From: VFMC01 sp050248155
GTDB taxonomy: Bacteria > Actinomycetota > Acidimicrobiia > Acidimicrobiales > Ilumatobacteraceae
Assembly: GCA_050248155.1 (NCBI GenBank)
Contig: JBFWSW010000021.1
Location: forward strand, 1 to 64,000
Reading direction: 5' to 3'
DNA: 64,000 bases
The notes beneath the pieces are model-generated. The model was not told where the DNA came from. It saw only the letters and a program-made list of their open reading frames with translations, and made no database searches. Shown one piece after another: positions 41,452 to 51,296 of the stretch. The stretch's first letter is position 1. Each line of letters opens with the position of its first letter. The translations under genes and the position numbers were made by a program.

Positions 41452-44286
41452 TCAGGCCGGGGCGAGCACGATCGACCACATCGACGCGTTGGAAGTCGAC
41501 GCCGCAGCGGTCGCGGTGCGGCCGGCCGCCGTGCCGACCCCCGCGGGTCCGTTGCTGTCGGCGAGCAACGCGGTGATGCGTCCACTGCCGGTCTGCGTGC
41601 CGGTGGCTCGCACGGTGACGTCAGCCGGTGGCACGAGTGCGGTCGTGGTGGCGTCCTCGTGCGACCAGTACCAGACGACCCAGCTGCGGTCGCTGGCGAC
41701 GTCGATCGCCGGGGTCGTGTGCGCCGAACGGGACGCGGTCTCCATCGCACCGTCGAACGCCGCGATCGGGTCGACCGGTGATGTGCCACGGTAGGCCGAC
41801 ACCATCAGGCTGCTCTTCGCCGTCGTCGACGTCGACACGGTGATCGCCGCATTGGCGTTGCCTGCCGTCGCCACCCGCGTCCAGACCCTGGCGGTCGTGC
41901 TCCCATTGGTCTCGGTGCCGAGCAGCCGCCAACCGGTGATCCCGGCGGGGGTACCGATCGTCGCGTTGTTGTTGATCGTCATGACGAGCAGCAGCGCATC
42001 ACCGGGCTGGACGCCGCCCGGGACGACGACGCGGTGCGACGTCGCGTTGGCGCTGGTCGACGCCTGGCCGACGAAGGTGATCGGGCTCTGCGGCGCCTCG
42101 GCGACCACGACACCCTGGCTGAACGGCGCCGACGGCTCGCCATCGTCGTCGACCACGGTGACGGTGACGGTGTAGGTGCCCGCCGTCGCGAAGGTGTGCG
42201 GGGCCGACAACCCGGTGGCGGCCGGCGTCGCGTCGCCGAAGTCCCACGTCGCCCCGGTGACCTGGCCGTCTGGATCGGTCGAGGACGCCGCCGAGAACGT
42301 GCACGAGAGCCCGTTGCAGGTGGACGTGAACGCAGCGGTCGGCGGCTGGTTCGGCGGCGGTGGGCCGGCGAGCGGCACGACGATCGACCACCTGATCGCC
42401 TTCGCCGACGTCGCGGTGCTGGTGGCCGACGCACCGGCTTGCGCGCCGCCGGGGGCGACGGCATCGGCCGCCGCAGCGGTGATCCGACCCGAGCCCGAAC
42501 CGACCGACGACGCTCGTGACTGCACGCCGGCCGGGAGGGTCCAGCCGGTGTTGGAGTCGGTCTTGTCCGACCAGTACGACAGCACGACGCTGCCGGCTGC
42601 CGGGTTGGTCGCTGGTGTCGTGTGGGAGGTGGTCGAGGGACCGGCCACGTTCGAGACCGCGGTGGGGAGCCCACCTTGGGCATAGGCGACGAGGACACGA
42701 GACACCTTCGCCGACGTGCCGAGGGTGGACGTCACGGTCGACCCGGCCGTGTTCGCGGCAGCGGTGCGGGTGAAGACCCACGATCGCATGTCGGGGCTGC
42801 CGTCGGTCTGCGTGCCGAGCAGCGTCCACCCGGCCGGGGTCGTCGCCGTCGTCGCCGCGGCCGCCGTGACGACGAGCACGAGCTGGTCACCCTCGACGAC
42901 GGACCCGGGCACCGACACCGACGCCGCGCTGGTCGTCGAGTTCGCGCTCGCCGAGGTGCGATGGGTGGGGCTGGGCGGCGGCGGGACGTCGCTGACGGTG
43001 ACCGCCTGGGTGACGGACGTGCTGAGGTTCGTGCTGTCCGTGACGGTGAGCTTCACCTGGTAGGTGTTCGATGCAGTGAAGTCGTGGGGGACAGGGCTGC
43101 CTGACCCGCTCGTCGCGTCACCGAAGTCCCACTCCACGCTCGTGATCGAGCTGTCGGGATCGGTCGACGTGCTCGTGAAGGTGCACGACAGCAGGTTGCA
43201 GCTGCTCGTGAACGACGCGGTCGGCGGGATGGGCGGGGGAGGGTCGTTGCTGAACGCGTCACCCTGGTACCAGGGATCCTGTGCCATCGTGCGGAAGCTC
43301 GCCGTCGCCGACGTCGACGTCGAGACGTACCAGAGGCAGTTCGGGAAGTCCGGGTTGATCGCGTCGGCGTTGAAGTACGAGATGCCCTTGAACTGCGCGT
43401 AGTTGGGCTGCTTGAACAGCTCACGGGCCTGGTCGATCCAGCCGGCCTTGCGGTTGGCGACCTGCGGGTCCTCCCAGGTTCCCCACTCCGCGAGCCAGAG
43501 GTCCTCCGACGGGTGCTGCGCCCCGAACGCGCGGAAGGGCTCGATGATCTGGGCGAGCGTCTTCCACGCGTTGTCCTGGTTGGGACGGCAGACGTGCCAG
43601 TTGTAGGCATCGATCGCCATCGCGTCGATGTAGTCGTCGCCGGGGTACCACTTCGGCGCGTAGCGACGGTCGCTCGACGAGACCATGTACGAGTAGTCGG
43701 TCATGATCCACATGAACTTCACGTTCGTCGCGCCCTCCTCGCGGAAGACGTCGACCCAGTGCCGCCAGGCGGCGATGAAGTCGTTCGAGGTGCCGTACGC
43801 GTTGTTCGAGGTGGACTCGGGCTCGTGGTGGAGCGTGACGTAGATCGGTGCCTGGAAGTCGCGGATGCGCCGCGCCCACGACCTGATCTCGTTGTCGACC
43901 GTGCTGCCCGGCGCTGCGTTGGCGATCGACGGCCACATGACGCGGCCCCGGCTGCTGTTGGGCTTGATCGACAAGATGAGCGTGCGCCCGCCGGCCTTCA
44001 AGAAGTTGTGGTAGCTGTCCGGGAACTGGTCGCTCCAGGTCTCGAACACCCGCACCACCTCGAGCGGCCGGCCGATGGTGCTCTCGAGCGCCGTGACCGC
44101 CTGCTGTGGCGTCTGACCGTTGCGGGGTTGCGGGAACGCGCCGAAGGCGAGCGGCGCGAGCCCGTCGCCCGCGTCGGCCGTCGGGGCCCGCATGTCGACC
44201 ACACCCAACACCGCGGTGATGGCCAGCACCACCGCGACGAAGACGTTCACGCGGCGTACTGGCACGCGCCGTCCACGGTTCATCAT
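41452..44286 (-). CDS. Secreted GH26-like glycosidase with PKD and repeat domains
   Basis: This 944-residue exported protein has a basic-N signal peptide (cleavage near residue 38). Residues about 45-340 are a TIM barrel with E155 in YVTLHHEPES as acid/base and E267 in LWLAEWGTWE as nucleophile, as in GH26 mannanases. Then come a PKD domain (about 352-440), a 150-residue beta domain starting HRTSASANSTTS, a second PKD domain (about 608-700, DPDGQVTGATWDFGDATP) and a second beta domain starting QASTSANATSHRV. The two beta domains share GDxLxLV, PAGWTLLGT and the final WSIVxPLA-like strand. It likely cleaves a beta-mannan-type polysaccharide outside the cell. Confidence 0.85.
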   Translation of the reverse strand: MMNRGRRVPVRRVNVFVAVVLAITAVLGVVDMRAPTADAGDGLAPLAFGAFPQPRNGQTPQQAVTALESTIGRPLEVVRVFETWSDQFPDSYHNFLKAGGRTLILSIKPNSSRGRVMWPSIANAAPGSTVDNEIRSWARRIRDFQAPIYVTLHHEPESTSNNAYGTSNDFIAAWRHWVDVFREEGATNVKFMWIMTDYSYMVSSSDRRYAPKWYPGDDYIDAMAIDAYNWHVCRPNQDNAWKTLAQIIEPFRAFGAQHPSEDLWLAEWGTWEDPQVANRKAGWIDQARELFKQPNYAQFKGISYFNADAINPDFPNCLWYVSTSTSATASFRTMAQDPWYQGDAFSNDPPPPIPPTASFTSSCNLLSCTFTSTSTDPDSSITSVEWDFGDATSGSGSPVPHDFTASNTYQVKLTVTDSTNLSTSVTQAVTVSDVPPPPSPTHRTSASANSTTSAASVSVPGSVVEGDQLVLVVTAAAATTATTPAGWTLLGTQTDGSPDMRSWVFTRTAAANTAGSTVTSTLGTSAKVSRVLVAYAQGGLPTAVSNVAGPSTTSHTTPATNPAAGSVVLSYWSDKTDSNTGWTLPAGVQSRASSVGSGSGRITAAAADAVAPGGAQAGASATSTATSAKAIRWSIVVPLAGPPPPNQPPTAAFTSTCNGLSCTFSAASSTDPDGQVTGATWDFGDATPAATGLSAPHTFATAGTYTVTVTVVDDDGEPSAPFSQGVVVAEAPQSPITFVGQASTSANATSHRVVVPGGVQPGDALLLVMTINNNATIGTPAGITGWRLLGTETNGSTTARVWTRVATAGNANAAITVSTSTTAKSSLMVSAYRGTSPVDPIAAFDGAMETASRSAHTTPAIDVASDRSWVVWYWSHEDATTTALVPPADVTVRATGTQTGSGRITALLADSNGPAGVGTAAGRTATAAASTSNASMWSIVLAPA

Positions 44287-44549
44287 TCCCACCCGCCTTT
44301 GATCCAGCCGATCGGCGAGCACGACGTGTTCCAGCCCATCGTCACCGCCGAGGGTCACAGTAGTTCGATATTCGCCACCGTGCGTGACGATCTCGGCATT
44401 TGATCCGTTCGACTCACCTGAGAACCGATGTCGTACGAGGGGCGGGAGCCGGCGGCCTGTGGGGGGTGACCGTCGGTGCGGACCCGGCGAGCCCTAGGCT
44501 GGCCCGCCGGGCAGGCGGGAACCCTCGAGCGGTTCATGTCGGAGGCCAT
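44287..44549. other. Divergent promoter region of two secreted-protein genes
   Basis: This region separates the minus-strand glycosidase and the plus-strand repeat protein. No gene is seen. A GGAGG ribosome binding site at 44541-44545 serves the GTG at 44550. GC-rich hairpins are present but no clear operator. Confidence 0.4.
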
Positions 44550-46619
44550 GTGAGACGGACAATCTGGTTGGCGGCGGCCACCCTCGCAGCCACTGTGGCG
44601 GGGCTCGCGCCCTCCGTGGTGGCGAGCACTGCGAGTGCGGCGCCCGGGCTGGAGCCTGCGGTCCCGGGACGACCGATCGACGCGTGGGCCTGGTGCGGGG
44701 TGCACCCCGACGACCCGTCGGCAGCCGTCGCCGCGAGGTCGATGGCGACCGTCGCCGGCATCGACGCCACCTTCGGCCCGTGCAGCGACCCGTTCGACCC
44801 CGAGCACGGGTATCCGTACAGCCCCGAGGATCCCGGCGAGCGCTACGTCAGCCCGCAGCTCTACCGGCGCCTCGTCGACATCAACGCGGCCGCTGGGATG
44901 AAGACCGTCGTCTACGACGCGCGCCTGTGGGATCCGAGCCCGGCCGTGCGCAACCAGGCGATCACCGAGTGGCTGCCCGTCACCGCGTCCATCGCGGCGT
45001 GGGACCTGGGCGACGAGTTCCACCCCGACGACCCGATGTGGGACACGCTGATCGAGCGGTGGGGCCTCGTGCTCGCCGACGCGACCGCACGCACGGGCAT
45101 CATGCCGTTCGCGAACCAGCTCGACCTCGCCACCGACGACGCGCTCGCCGACTTGGAGGGTTCCGACCTGCTGCTGTCGTTCACGCAGTACAGCGGTGAC
45201 CTCGGCGCCGCGCTCGCACGACAGCTCGACCCGCACACGAACGTGTTGATGTGCGGCATCAACGTGCTCGACCACGGCACCTATCACCCGACCGCCGACA
45301 AGATCAGGAACGGGATGACCTCGCTCATCGCCGCGGGCTGCGACCGCTTCCTCGTGTTCGGCGGGCAGCGGGTGTACGACAGCAGCAACTTCGGCGACGT
45401 GTCGCTCGTCGACGGCCAGGGCATCGCGACGCAGTGGGCGCCGGCTGTCATGGAGGGCTCGGGTCACTCCAGCTACACACCTGTCGGCCCGGCGCGCCTG
45501 CTCGAGACGCGAGCCGGGGAGGGGCTCTCGACGATCGACGGGATGTACAGCGGCATCGGGACTCGCGACGACGACTCGGTCACCCAGCTGCAGATCAGCG
45601 GCCGCGCCGGCATCCCCGACCGTGCCGTCGCCGTCGTGCTCGACGTGACGGTCATCGATCCGGTGAAGCCAGGGTTCATCACGATCTACCCGTGCGGGAC
45701 GCGACCCAACGCGTCCCAGCTCAACTACGCGGCCGGCCAGACGGTGACGACGACGGTCGTCGCCAAGGTCACCAGCGCGGCGGTGTGCGTGTTCACGCTC
45801 TCGGAAGCCGACCTCGTCGTCGACGTCAACGGGTTCTACCCGGAGGGCACGAGCTTCGAGGCGATCGCACCGGCGCGCCTGCTCGAGACCCGCTCCGGCG
45901 ACGACCTCGCTACGACCGACGGCCAGTTCTACGGCATCGGCCGCCGCGCAGCCGGGTCGGTCACACAGCTCACCGTCGGGGGGCGAGGGGGTGTGCCGGC
46001 GAGCGCGAGCGCTGTGGCGCTCAGCGTCACGGTGACGGGAGCGACGGCACCTGGCTTCATCACCGTGTTCCCGTGCGGTGGGTCGATCCCCACTGCCGCC
46101 ACGCTCAACTACGCAGCAGGTGCCACCGTCAGCAACGCGGCGATCGTGCAGACCGGCCCGGGCGGCACCGTGTGCATCTACTCGATGAACGAGCTCGACC
46201 TCATCGTCGACGTCAACGGGTACCACCCGGTCGGCGCCACGCTGGAGTCGGTGCAGCCTGCGCGCCTGATGGAGACGCGCACCGGGACGGGACTGTCCAC
46301 CGTCGACGGGCTCCAGAACGGCATCGGCCTCCGGCAGTCGGATGCGGTCACCCCGATCCAGGTCGTGTCACGCGCGGGTGCGCCGCGAGTGGTCGCGTCG
46401 GTGGTGCTGAACGTGACGATCACCGAGCCACGCCGCGACGGGTTCGTGGTGCTGTACGCCTGCGGCGACCCTCGTCCCAACGCCGCACACCTCAACTTCA
46501 CGGCGGGCACGACGGTGTCGAACATGGTCGTCGCCGACGTGAGCGGCAGCGGCACCGTCTGCCTCTACACGATGGTCGACACGCACGTGGTGATCGACAT
46601 CACCGGGTACCACCTCTGA
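44550..46619 (+). CDS. Secreted protein with three PARLLETR-type repeats
   Basis: This is a 689-residue exported protein. After a signal peptide (VRRTIWLAAATLAAT up to ASTASA) comes an N-terminal domain (about 32-310) that looks like a beta/alpha barrel, with Trp/Asp-rich DAWAWCGVHPDD, AAWDLGDEFHPDDPMW and MTSLIAAGCDRFLVFGG; I do not recognise its family. Then three repeats of about 127-129 residues start at P314, P441 and P570. Each runs from PARL(L/M)ETR to VD(V/I)xGYxP and has a CxFTLSEADLVVDV-like end with paired cysteines. Such repeats occur many times in Acidimicrobiia secretomes and are likely surface-binding modules. The GTG 44550 start follows GGAGG. Confidence 0.8.
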   Translation: MRRTIWLAAATLAATVAGLAPSVVASTASAAPGLEPAVPGRPIDAWAWCGVHPDDPSAAVAARSMATVAGIDATFGPCSDPFDPEHGYPYSPEDPGERYVSPQLYRRLVDINAAAGMKTVVYDARLWDPSPAVRNQAITEWLPVTASIAAWDLGDEFHPDDPMWDTLIERWGLVLADATARTGIMPFANQLDLATDDALADLEGSDLLLSFTQYSGDLGAALARQLDPHTNVLMCGINVLDHGTYHPTADKIRNGMTSLIAAGCDRFLVFGGQRVYDSSNFGDVSLVDGQGIATQWAPAVMEGSGHSSYTPVGPARLLETRAGEGLSTIDGMYSGIGTRDDDSVTQLQISGRAGIPDRAVAVVLDVTVIDPVKPGFITIYPCGTRPNASQLNYAAGQTVTTTVVAKVTSAAVCVFTLSEADLVVDVNGFYPEGTSFEAIAPARLLETRSGDDLATTDGQFYGIGRRAAGSVTQLTVGGRGGVPASASAVALSVTVTGATAPGFITVFPCGGSIPTAATLNYAAGATVSNAAIVQTGPGGTVCIYSMNELDLIVDVNGYHPVGATLESVQPARLMETRTGTGLSTVDGLQNGIGLRQSDAVTPIQVVSRAGAPRVVASVVLNVTITEPRRDGFVVLYACGDPRPNAAHLNFTAGTTVSNMVVADVSGSGTVCLYTMVDTHVVIDITGYHL

Positions 46620-46626
46620 CGGCGCG

Positions 46627-47403
46627 TCACGCGCTCATCGATCGCCGCACCCGGTCGGCCGGGTCCTGGCGATAGAAGCGGCTCAGCAGGTCGTAGAGCT
46701 CGGACTTCTGCTCGGCCAGCGCGACCGGGCGGGTGAAGAACGTCTCGGTGGCGACGGCGAAGAACTCGCCCGGGTCGACGGCGCCGTACGCGCGCAGCAC
46801 GCTGTCGTCCTCGCCGTGCCGCAGGCGCTCGTACTCGGCGGTGCAGACCTCGACCCATCGCTCGAGCGACACGGATCCCTGCAGCGGCGGTGTTCCGTCG
46901 ATCGTGCCGTCGAGCATGTCGAGCTGGTGGGCGAACTCGTGGAAGACCACGTTGTTCCCCCGGTCGGGATGGCGGGCCTCGAAGGCCACCGTGCTCCAGG
47001 CGAGGAGGACCGGGCCGCGGTGGTGGGCCTGGCCGGCGATCGAGAAGGGGCTGTCCGATGCGAGCCCGCCCGCCATCCGGCGCTCGCCGCGGAGAACGAC
47101 GGTGCGCGGATGGACGATGATCGAGCCCACCTTGCGGTAGTGGTCGAGCCCGAGCTCGAGCACGAGCAGGCACGCCTGCGCGGCGATCACGGCCTGCATC
47201 TCCTCGGTCACCGCGAAGCCCTGCGCAGCCTCCCACCGCACCTCTGGCACGAACTGGCGGATGAGCGCTTCGATTCGCACGCGCTCGTCGGTGGTGAGCT
47301 GTGCCCAGGTGGGCCAACACCGTTCGATCGCGTGACGCCAGGTGGCTGGAAAGGGCTGTTCGAGCGCGCGACGCCGGCGGCGCTCGCGGCGGAAGGGGAT
47401 CAT
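46627..47403 (-). CDS. MtfA-like (M90) zinc peptidase
   Basis: This 258-residue protein carries the peptidase signature H155-E-F-A-H159 (VVFHEFAHQLDMLDG), with a third-ligand glutamate later in EFFAVATETFF. The front half has the DUF980/MtfA pattern LELGLDHYRKVGSIIVHP. MtfA in enterobacteria binds the Mlc repressor and has aminopeptidase activity; the role here is unknown. It begins ten bases after the 2OG-oxygenase stop, so the two are probably one operon. Confidence 0.87.
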   Translation of the reverse strand: MIPFRRERRRRRALEQPFPATWRHAIERCWPTWAQLTTDERVRIEALIRQFVPEVRWEAAQGFAVTEEMQAVIAAQACLLVLELGLDHYRKVGSIIVHPRTVVLRGERRMAGGLASDSPFSIAGQAHHRGPVLLAWSTVAFEARHPDRGNNVVFHEFAHQLDMLDGTIDGTPPLQGSVSLERWVEVCTAEYERLRHGEDDSVLRAYGAVDPGEFFAVATETFFTRPVALAEQKSELYDLLSRFYRQDPADRVRRSMSA

Positions 47404-47413
47404 GCCAGCGGTG

Positions 47414-48271
47414 TCACGAACCCGCGGGTGCGTCCTGGCTGCGCAGCTCGGCGATGCGTTCGAGCAGGAACGAACGCGCGGTGCGACCCTCGGCGAGCAC
47501 GACGTCGTCGGCGGGGTGCAGGAACAGCGGAAGCGAGAGCCGTGAGCGCCGTGCCTCGTCGCCCGTGGGGTTGACGACGCGGTGCGACGTGGACGGGTAG
47601 TAGCCGCCGCTGGCGAGTTGCAGCATGTCGCCGGCGTTGACGGCGATGCTGCCGAAGTCGCACGGCACGTCGTGCCAGTTGCCGGCGACGTCGCGCACCT
47701 GCAGGCCCGGCTCGTTCGAGGCGGGCAGGATGGTGAGCAGGTTGATGTCCTCGTGCGATGCAGCGCGCACGGCGCCGGGCGGCTCGTCACCCCGCAACGG
47801 CGGGTAGCGCAGCACGCGCAGCAGGCTGCGGTTGCTGCCGTCCATCATGTTGCGCAGCGGCTTCGAGAAGCGCTCCTTGACCTCGTCGGGGGTGTTGTCG
47901 TCGACCCATCCGAGCAGGGTCTTGGCGATGTCGGTGGCGATCTCGCGGTAGCGCAACGCGGCGTCGCTGACCTCGGCCGGGTACTGACCCCACGAGTACA
48001 CGTGGAAGAACTCCTTGAGGTCGCGGATGGTGTTGCCCTTGGCCGTCTCGCTGATGTCGGGGGCGAAGTAGCCGTCCTGCCCGTCGTCTGTGTATCGGTA
48101 CCGGAACTTCGCGTCGCTGTCGAAGAACGCCAGCCACTCGTCGTAGATCTGCTGCACGAGCTCCTGAGGGAGCGGGTGGTTCACGAGCACGGCGAACCCG
48201 GTGTGGCGCAGCGAGCGGGTGAACGACTCGGGCGCGTCCGGCGACTGGTAGTCGACGACTTCCACGTTCAT
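47414..48271 (-). CDS. 2-oxoglutarate/Fe(II) oxygenase, isopenicillin N synthase-like
   Basis: This 285-residue DIOX_N plus 2OG-FeII_Oxy protein has iron ligands H173 and D175 (ASHEDINLLTIL) and H230 (PSTSHRVVNP), and the 2-oxoglutarate-binding RRSRLSLPLF with R244 and S246. The N-terminal TGFAVLVNHPLP is the family hallmark. It could hydroxylate an amino acid or natural product. Its leaderless-type hexamer lies six bases upstream. Confidence 0.9.
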   Translation of the reverse strand: MNVEVVDYQSPDAPESFTRSLRHTGFAVLVNHPLPQELVQQIYDEWLAFFDSDAKFRYRYTDDGQDGYFAPDISETAKGNTIRDLKEFFHVYSWGQYPAEVSDAALRYREIATDIAKTLLGWVDDNTPDEVKERFSKPLRNMMDGSNRSLLRVLRYPPLRGDEPPGAVRAASHEDINLLTILPASNEPGLQVRDVAGNWHDVPCDFGSIAVNAGDMLQLASGGYYPSTSHRVVNPTGDEARRSRLSLPLFLHPADDVVLAEGRTARSFLLERIAELRSQDAPAGS

Positions 48272-48277
48272 GCCCCG

Positions 48278-48283
48278 ACGCTA
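48278..48283 (-). promoter_or_regulatory. Leaderless-type -10 hexamer (TAGCGT, minus strand)
   Basis: TAGCGT read on the minus strand is six bases before ATG 48271. Confidence 0.42.
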
Positions 48284-48390
48284 TCCGCCCGATCTGCGTC
48301 CGCCGTCTCGGGCTCCCCTCGTGTCATCCGCCGACGACACAGCCTGTTGCTGCCGGCTGACACGAGCGGGATCGGGCCCGGTCATCGGCG

Positions 48391-51249
48391 TCAGGCGACG
48401 ATGTTCACCATGCGACCCGGCACCACGATGACCTTCTTCGGTGTGCCGCCGTTCAGGGCGGCGGCGACCTTGCTGTCGGCGAGCGCAGCTGCCTCGACCA
48501 TCTCGTTCGACGCGTCGGCGGCGACGACGATGCGCGAGCGCACCTTGCCGTTGATCTGCACGGGCAGCTCGATCGTGTCGTCGACGAGCATCGCCGGGTC
48601 GGCCGTCGGGAAGTGTTCGTAGGTGAGCGTGTCGGTGTGGCCGAGTGCTCGCCACAGCTCCTCGCCGAGGTGCGGGGTGAGCGGCGCGCACATGAGCACC
48701 AGTCGGTCCGCGACCTCACGCGGGCAGCCGCCGATCTTGGTGAGGTGGTTGTTCAGCTCGATCAGCTTGGCGATCGCGGTGTTGAAGCGCATCGCCTCCA
48801 TGTCGGCGCGCACACCGTCGATGGTGCGGTGCACCAGCCGCTCCGTCGTGTCGTCGTCCGGCGGCAGGTCTGCACGCAGCTCGCCAGAGTCCTCGTCGAT
48901 CAGGTTGCGCCACAGCCGCTGCAGGAAGCGGTACATGCCGACGACGTCGCGCGTCTCCCACGGCCGCGACGCGTCGAGCGGGCCCATCGCCATCTCGTAC
49001 AACCGCAACGTGTCGGCGCCGTACGCGTCGTAGATCTCGTCCGGGGCGACCGCGTTCTTGAGGCTCTTGCCCATCTTGCCCCACTCGCGCGTGACCGGCT
49101 TGCCCTCGAAGGTGAACTGCCCGTCGTGCTCGTCGACCTCGGTGGCCTCGACGTAGATCTCGCGCTCGTCCTTGTAGGCGGCCGCGAGGATGTAGCCCTG
49201 GTTGAAGAGCCGGTGGTACGGCTCCTTCGAGCTCAGATGGCCGAGGTCCCACAGCACCTTGTGCCAGAACCGCGCGTACAGCAGGTGCAGCACGGCGTGC
49301 TCGACGCCCCCCACGTACAGGTCGACGCCGCCGGAGTCACCCGGGCCCTCGGGGCCCATCCAGTACTGCTCGACGGCCGGGTCGACGAACCGGTCCTCGT
49401 TCGTCGGGTCGAGGTAGCGCAGCTCGTACCAGCAGCTGCCCGCCCACTGCGGCATCACGTTCGTGTCGCGTCGATAGCGCTTCGGGCCGTCGCCGAGGTC
49501 GAGCTCGACGTCGACCCACCACTCCAACCGGTCGAGCGGACTCTCGGGGTTCGACATCGCATCGTCGGGATCGAAGGTTCGCGGCGAGAAGCTGTCGGAC
49601 GGCGGCAGCTCGAGCGGCAGCTGGTCGTCGGGCAGCGTGTGCGCGTGGCCCGTTTCGTCGTAGACGATGGGGAACGGCTCGCCCCAGTAGCGCTGTCGGC
49701 TGAACAGCCAGTCGCGCAGCTTGTAGTTGACGGTGGCCTCGCCGCCGCCGTGGGCCTCGAGCCAGGTGTTGACGCGCCGCTTGGCCTCGGCGATGTCGGC
49801 CAGTCCGTTGATGTCGAGAACGTCGGCGCTGATGCCGGCGTTGGTGCTGTTGACGTAGGGCGCCTCGCCGACGAACGACTCGGGCCACGCGTCGGTGTCG
49901 AGCGTCGGTTCGATGCCGTGCTGCTCGAACCAGGCATCGGGGGGCCGCTGGATCGCCGGGATCGGCAGTCCGAACTGGCGGGCGAACTCGAAGTCGCGCT
50001 CGTCGCCACACGGGACCGCCATGATCGCCCCGGTGCCGTAGCCCATCAGCACGTAGTCGGCGATCCACACCGGGATCGGCTGATCGTTGATCGGGTTCGT
50101 CGCGAACGACCCGGTGAACACGCCGGTCTTGGTCTTCTCGTCCACCTGACGCGCGACGTCGCTCTTCGCGATCGCCTGTGCGCGGTACTCGGCGACGGCG
50201 TCCGCGTGCTGCGGGGTGGTGAGCGCGTCGACCAATGGGTGCTCGGGTGCCAGCACCATGAACGACGCGCCGAACAGCGTGTCCGGACGTGTCGTGAACA
50301 CGGTGATCGGTCCGGCGCTCGACGCGAAGTGGACCAGTGCGCCCTCGCTGCGGCCGATCCAGTTTCGCTGCATCGCCTTGATCGAGTCGCTCCAGTCGAG
50401 CAGGTCGAGGTCGTCGATCAGCCGGTCGGCGTAGGCCGTGATGCGCATCATCCACTGGCGCATGTTCCGCTTGAACACGGGGAAGTTGCCGCGATCGCTG
50501 CGACCGTCGGCGGTGACCTCTTCGTTGGCCACGACCGTGCCCAACCCGGGACACCAGTTGACGGGTGCCTCCTTGATGTAGGCCAGCCGGTGGTCGTCGA
50601 GCACGTCGGCCTGCTCGCTCGCGCTGAGCTCGTTCCACGGTCGTCCGTCGGGGGTGGGACGCCGGCCACTCGCGAGCTCGTCGACCAGCTCGCTGATCGG
50701 CCGCGCACGGTCCTGGTCGGTGTCGTACCAGGCGTTGAAGATCTGGCTGAAGATCCACTGCGTCCAGCGGTAGTACGACGGATCGGCGGTCGACACGCTG
50801 CGCCGCGGGTCGTGGGCGAGGCCCAGCCGACGCAGCTGGCGCCGATAGGTGGCGATGTTCTCGGCGGTGGTGACCGCCGGGTGCTGGCCAGTCTGCACCG
50901 CGTATTGCTCGGCGGGCAGCCCGAACGCGTCGAACCCCATCGTGTGCAAGACGTTGAAGCCCGTCATCCGCTTGAAGCGCGCCCACACGTCGGTGCCGAT
51001 GAACCCCAACGGGTGGCCGACGTGCAAGCCGGTGCCGCTCGGGTAGGGGAACATGTCGAGCACGAACAGCTTCTCGGGTGGCAGGTGCCGGGTGGGGTCG
51101 GCGAGCGGCCCGACGGGGTTCGGTGTCTCGAAGGTGTGATGGTCGTCCCACCAGTCCTGCCAGCGGAGCTCGATCTCCTGCGCGAGCGCGCCGGTGTACC
51201 GATGTGCGTGCTGGTCGGTTGCCGAGCTGCTGTCGCTGGAGGTGGCCAT
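48391..51249 (-). CDS. leuS: Leucyl-tRNA synthetase
   Basis: This 952-residue class Ia synthetase charges tRNA-Leu. The HIGH motif appears as H76-V-G-H79 in GTGLHVGHPLGFIGTD and the KMSKS motif as K725-M-G-K-S729 in WGKMGKSLKNAV. A CP1 editing domain with TTRPDTLFGASFMVLAPEHP and GTGAIMAVPCGDERD lies between, and the anticodon-binding and C-terminal domains follow. The fold is the bacterial type. The ATG at 51249 is preceded eight bases away by TAGAAT. It is divergent from the acyl-AMP ligase. Confidence 0.98.
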   Translation of the reverse strand: MATSSDSSSATDQHAHRYTGALAQEIELRWQDWWDDHHTFETPNPVGPLADPTRHLPPEKLFVLDMFPYPSGTGLHVGHPLGFIGTDVWARFKRMTGFNVLHTMGFDAFGLPAEQYAVQTGQHPAVTTAENIATYRRQLRRLGLAHDPRRSVSTADPSYYRWTQWIFSQIFNAWYDTDQDRARPISELVDELASGRRPTPDGRPWNELSASEQADVLDDHRLAYIKEAPVNWCPGLGTVVANEEVTADGRSDRGNFPVFKRNMRQWMMRITAYADRLIDDLDLLDWSDSIKAMQRNWIGRSEGALVHFASSAGPITVFTTRPDTLFGASFMVLAPEHPLVDALTTPQHADAVAEYRAQAIAKSDVARQVDEKTKTGVFTGSFATNPINDQPIPVWIADYVLMGYGTGAIMAVPCGDERDFEFARQFGLPIPAIQRPPDAWFEQHGIEPTLDTDAWPESFVGEAPYVNSTNAGISADVLDINGLADIAEAKRRVNTWLEAHGGGEATVNYKLRDWLFSRQRYWGEPFPIVYDETGHAHTLPDDQLPLELPPSDSFSPRTFDPDDAMSNPESPLDRLEWWVDVELDLGDGPKRYRRDTNVMPQWAGSCWYELRYLDPTNEDRFVDPAVEQYWMGPEGPGDSGGVDLYVGGVEHAVLHLLYARFWHKVLWDLGHLSSKEPYHRLFNQGYILAAAYKDEREIYVEATEVDEHDGQFTFEGKPVTREWGKMGKSLKNAVAPDEIYDAYGADTLRLYEMAMGPLDASRPWETRDVVGMYRFLQRLWRNLIDEDSGELRADLPPDDDTTERLVHRTIDGVRADMEAMRFNTAIAKLIELNNHLTKIGGCPREVADRLVLMCAPLTPHLGEELWRALGHTDTLTYEHFPTADPAMLVDDTIELPVQINGKVRSRIVVAADASNEMVEAAALADSKVAAALNGGTPKKVIVVPGRMVNIVA

Positions 51250-51257
51250 CGCGGGAG

Positions 51258-51263
51258 ATTCTA
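51258..51263 (-). promoter_or_regulatory. -10 hexamer of leuS (TAGAAT, minus strand)
   Basis: TAGAAT read on the minus strand is eight bases before ATG 51249. Confidence 0.45.
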
Positions 51264-51282
51264 CGGACGGGCACCCCGGCAC

Positions 51283-51288
51283 TACCGT
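51283..51288 (+). promoter_or_regulatory. -10 hexamer of acyl-AMP ligase (TACCGT)
   Basis: TACCGT is eight bases before ATG 51297. It faces the leuS hexamer 20 bases away, so the two genes share a compact divergent promoter. Confidence 0.38.
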
Positions 51289-51296
51289 TTCGATTC

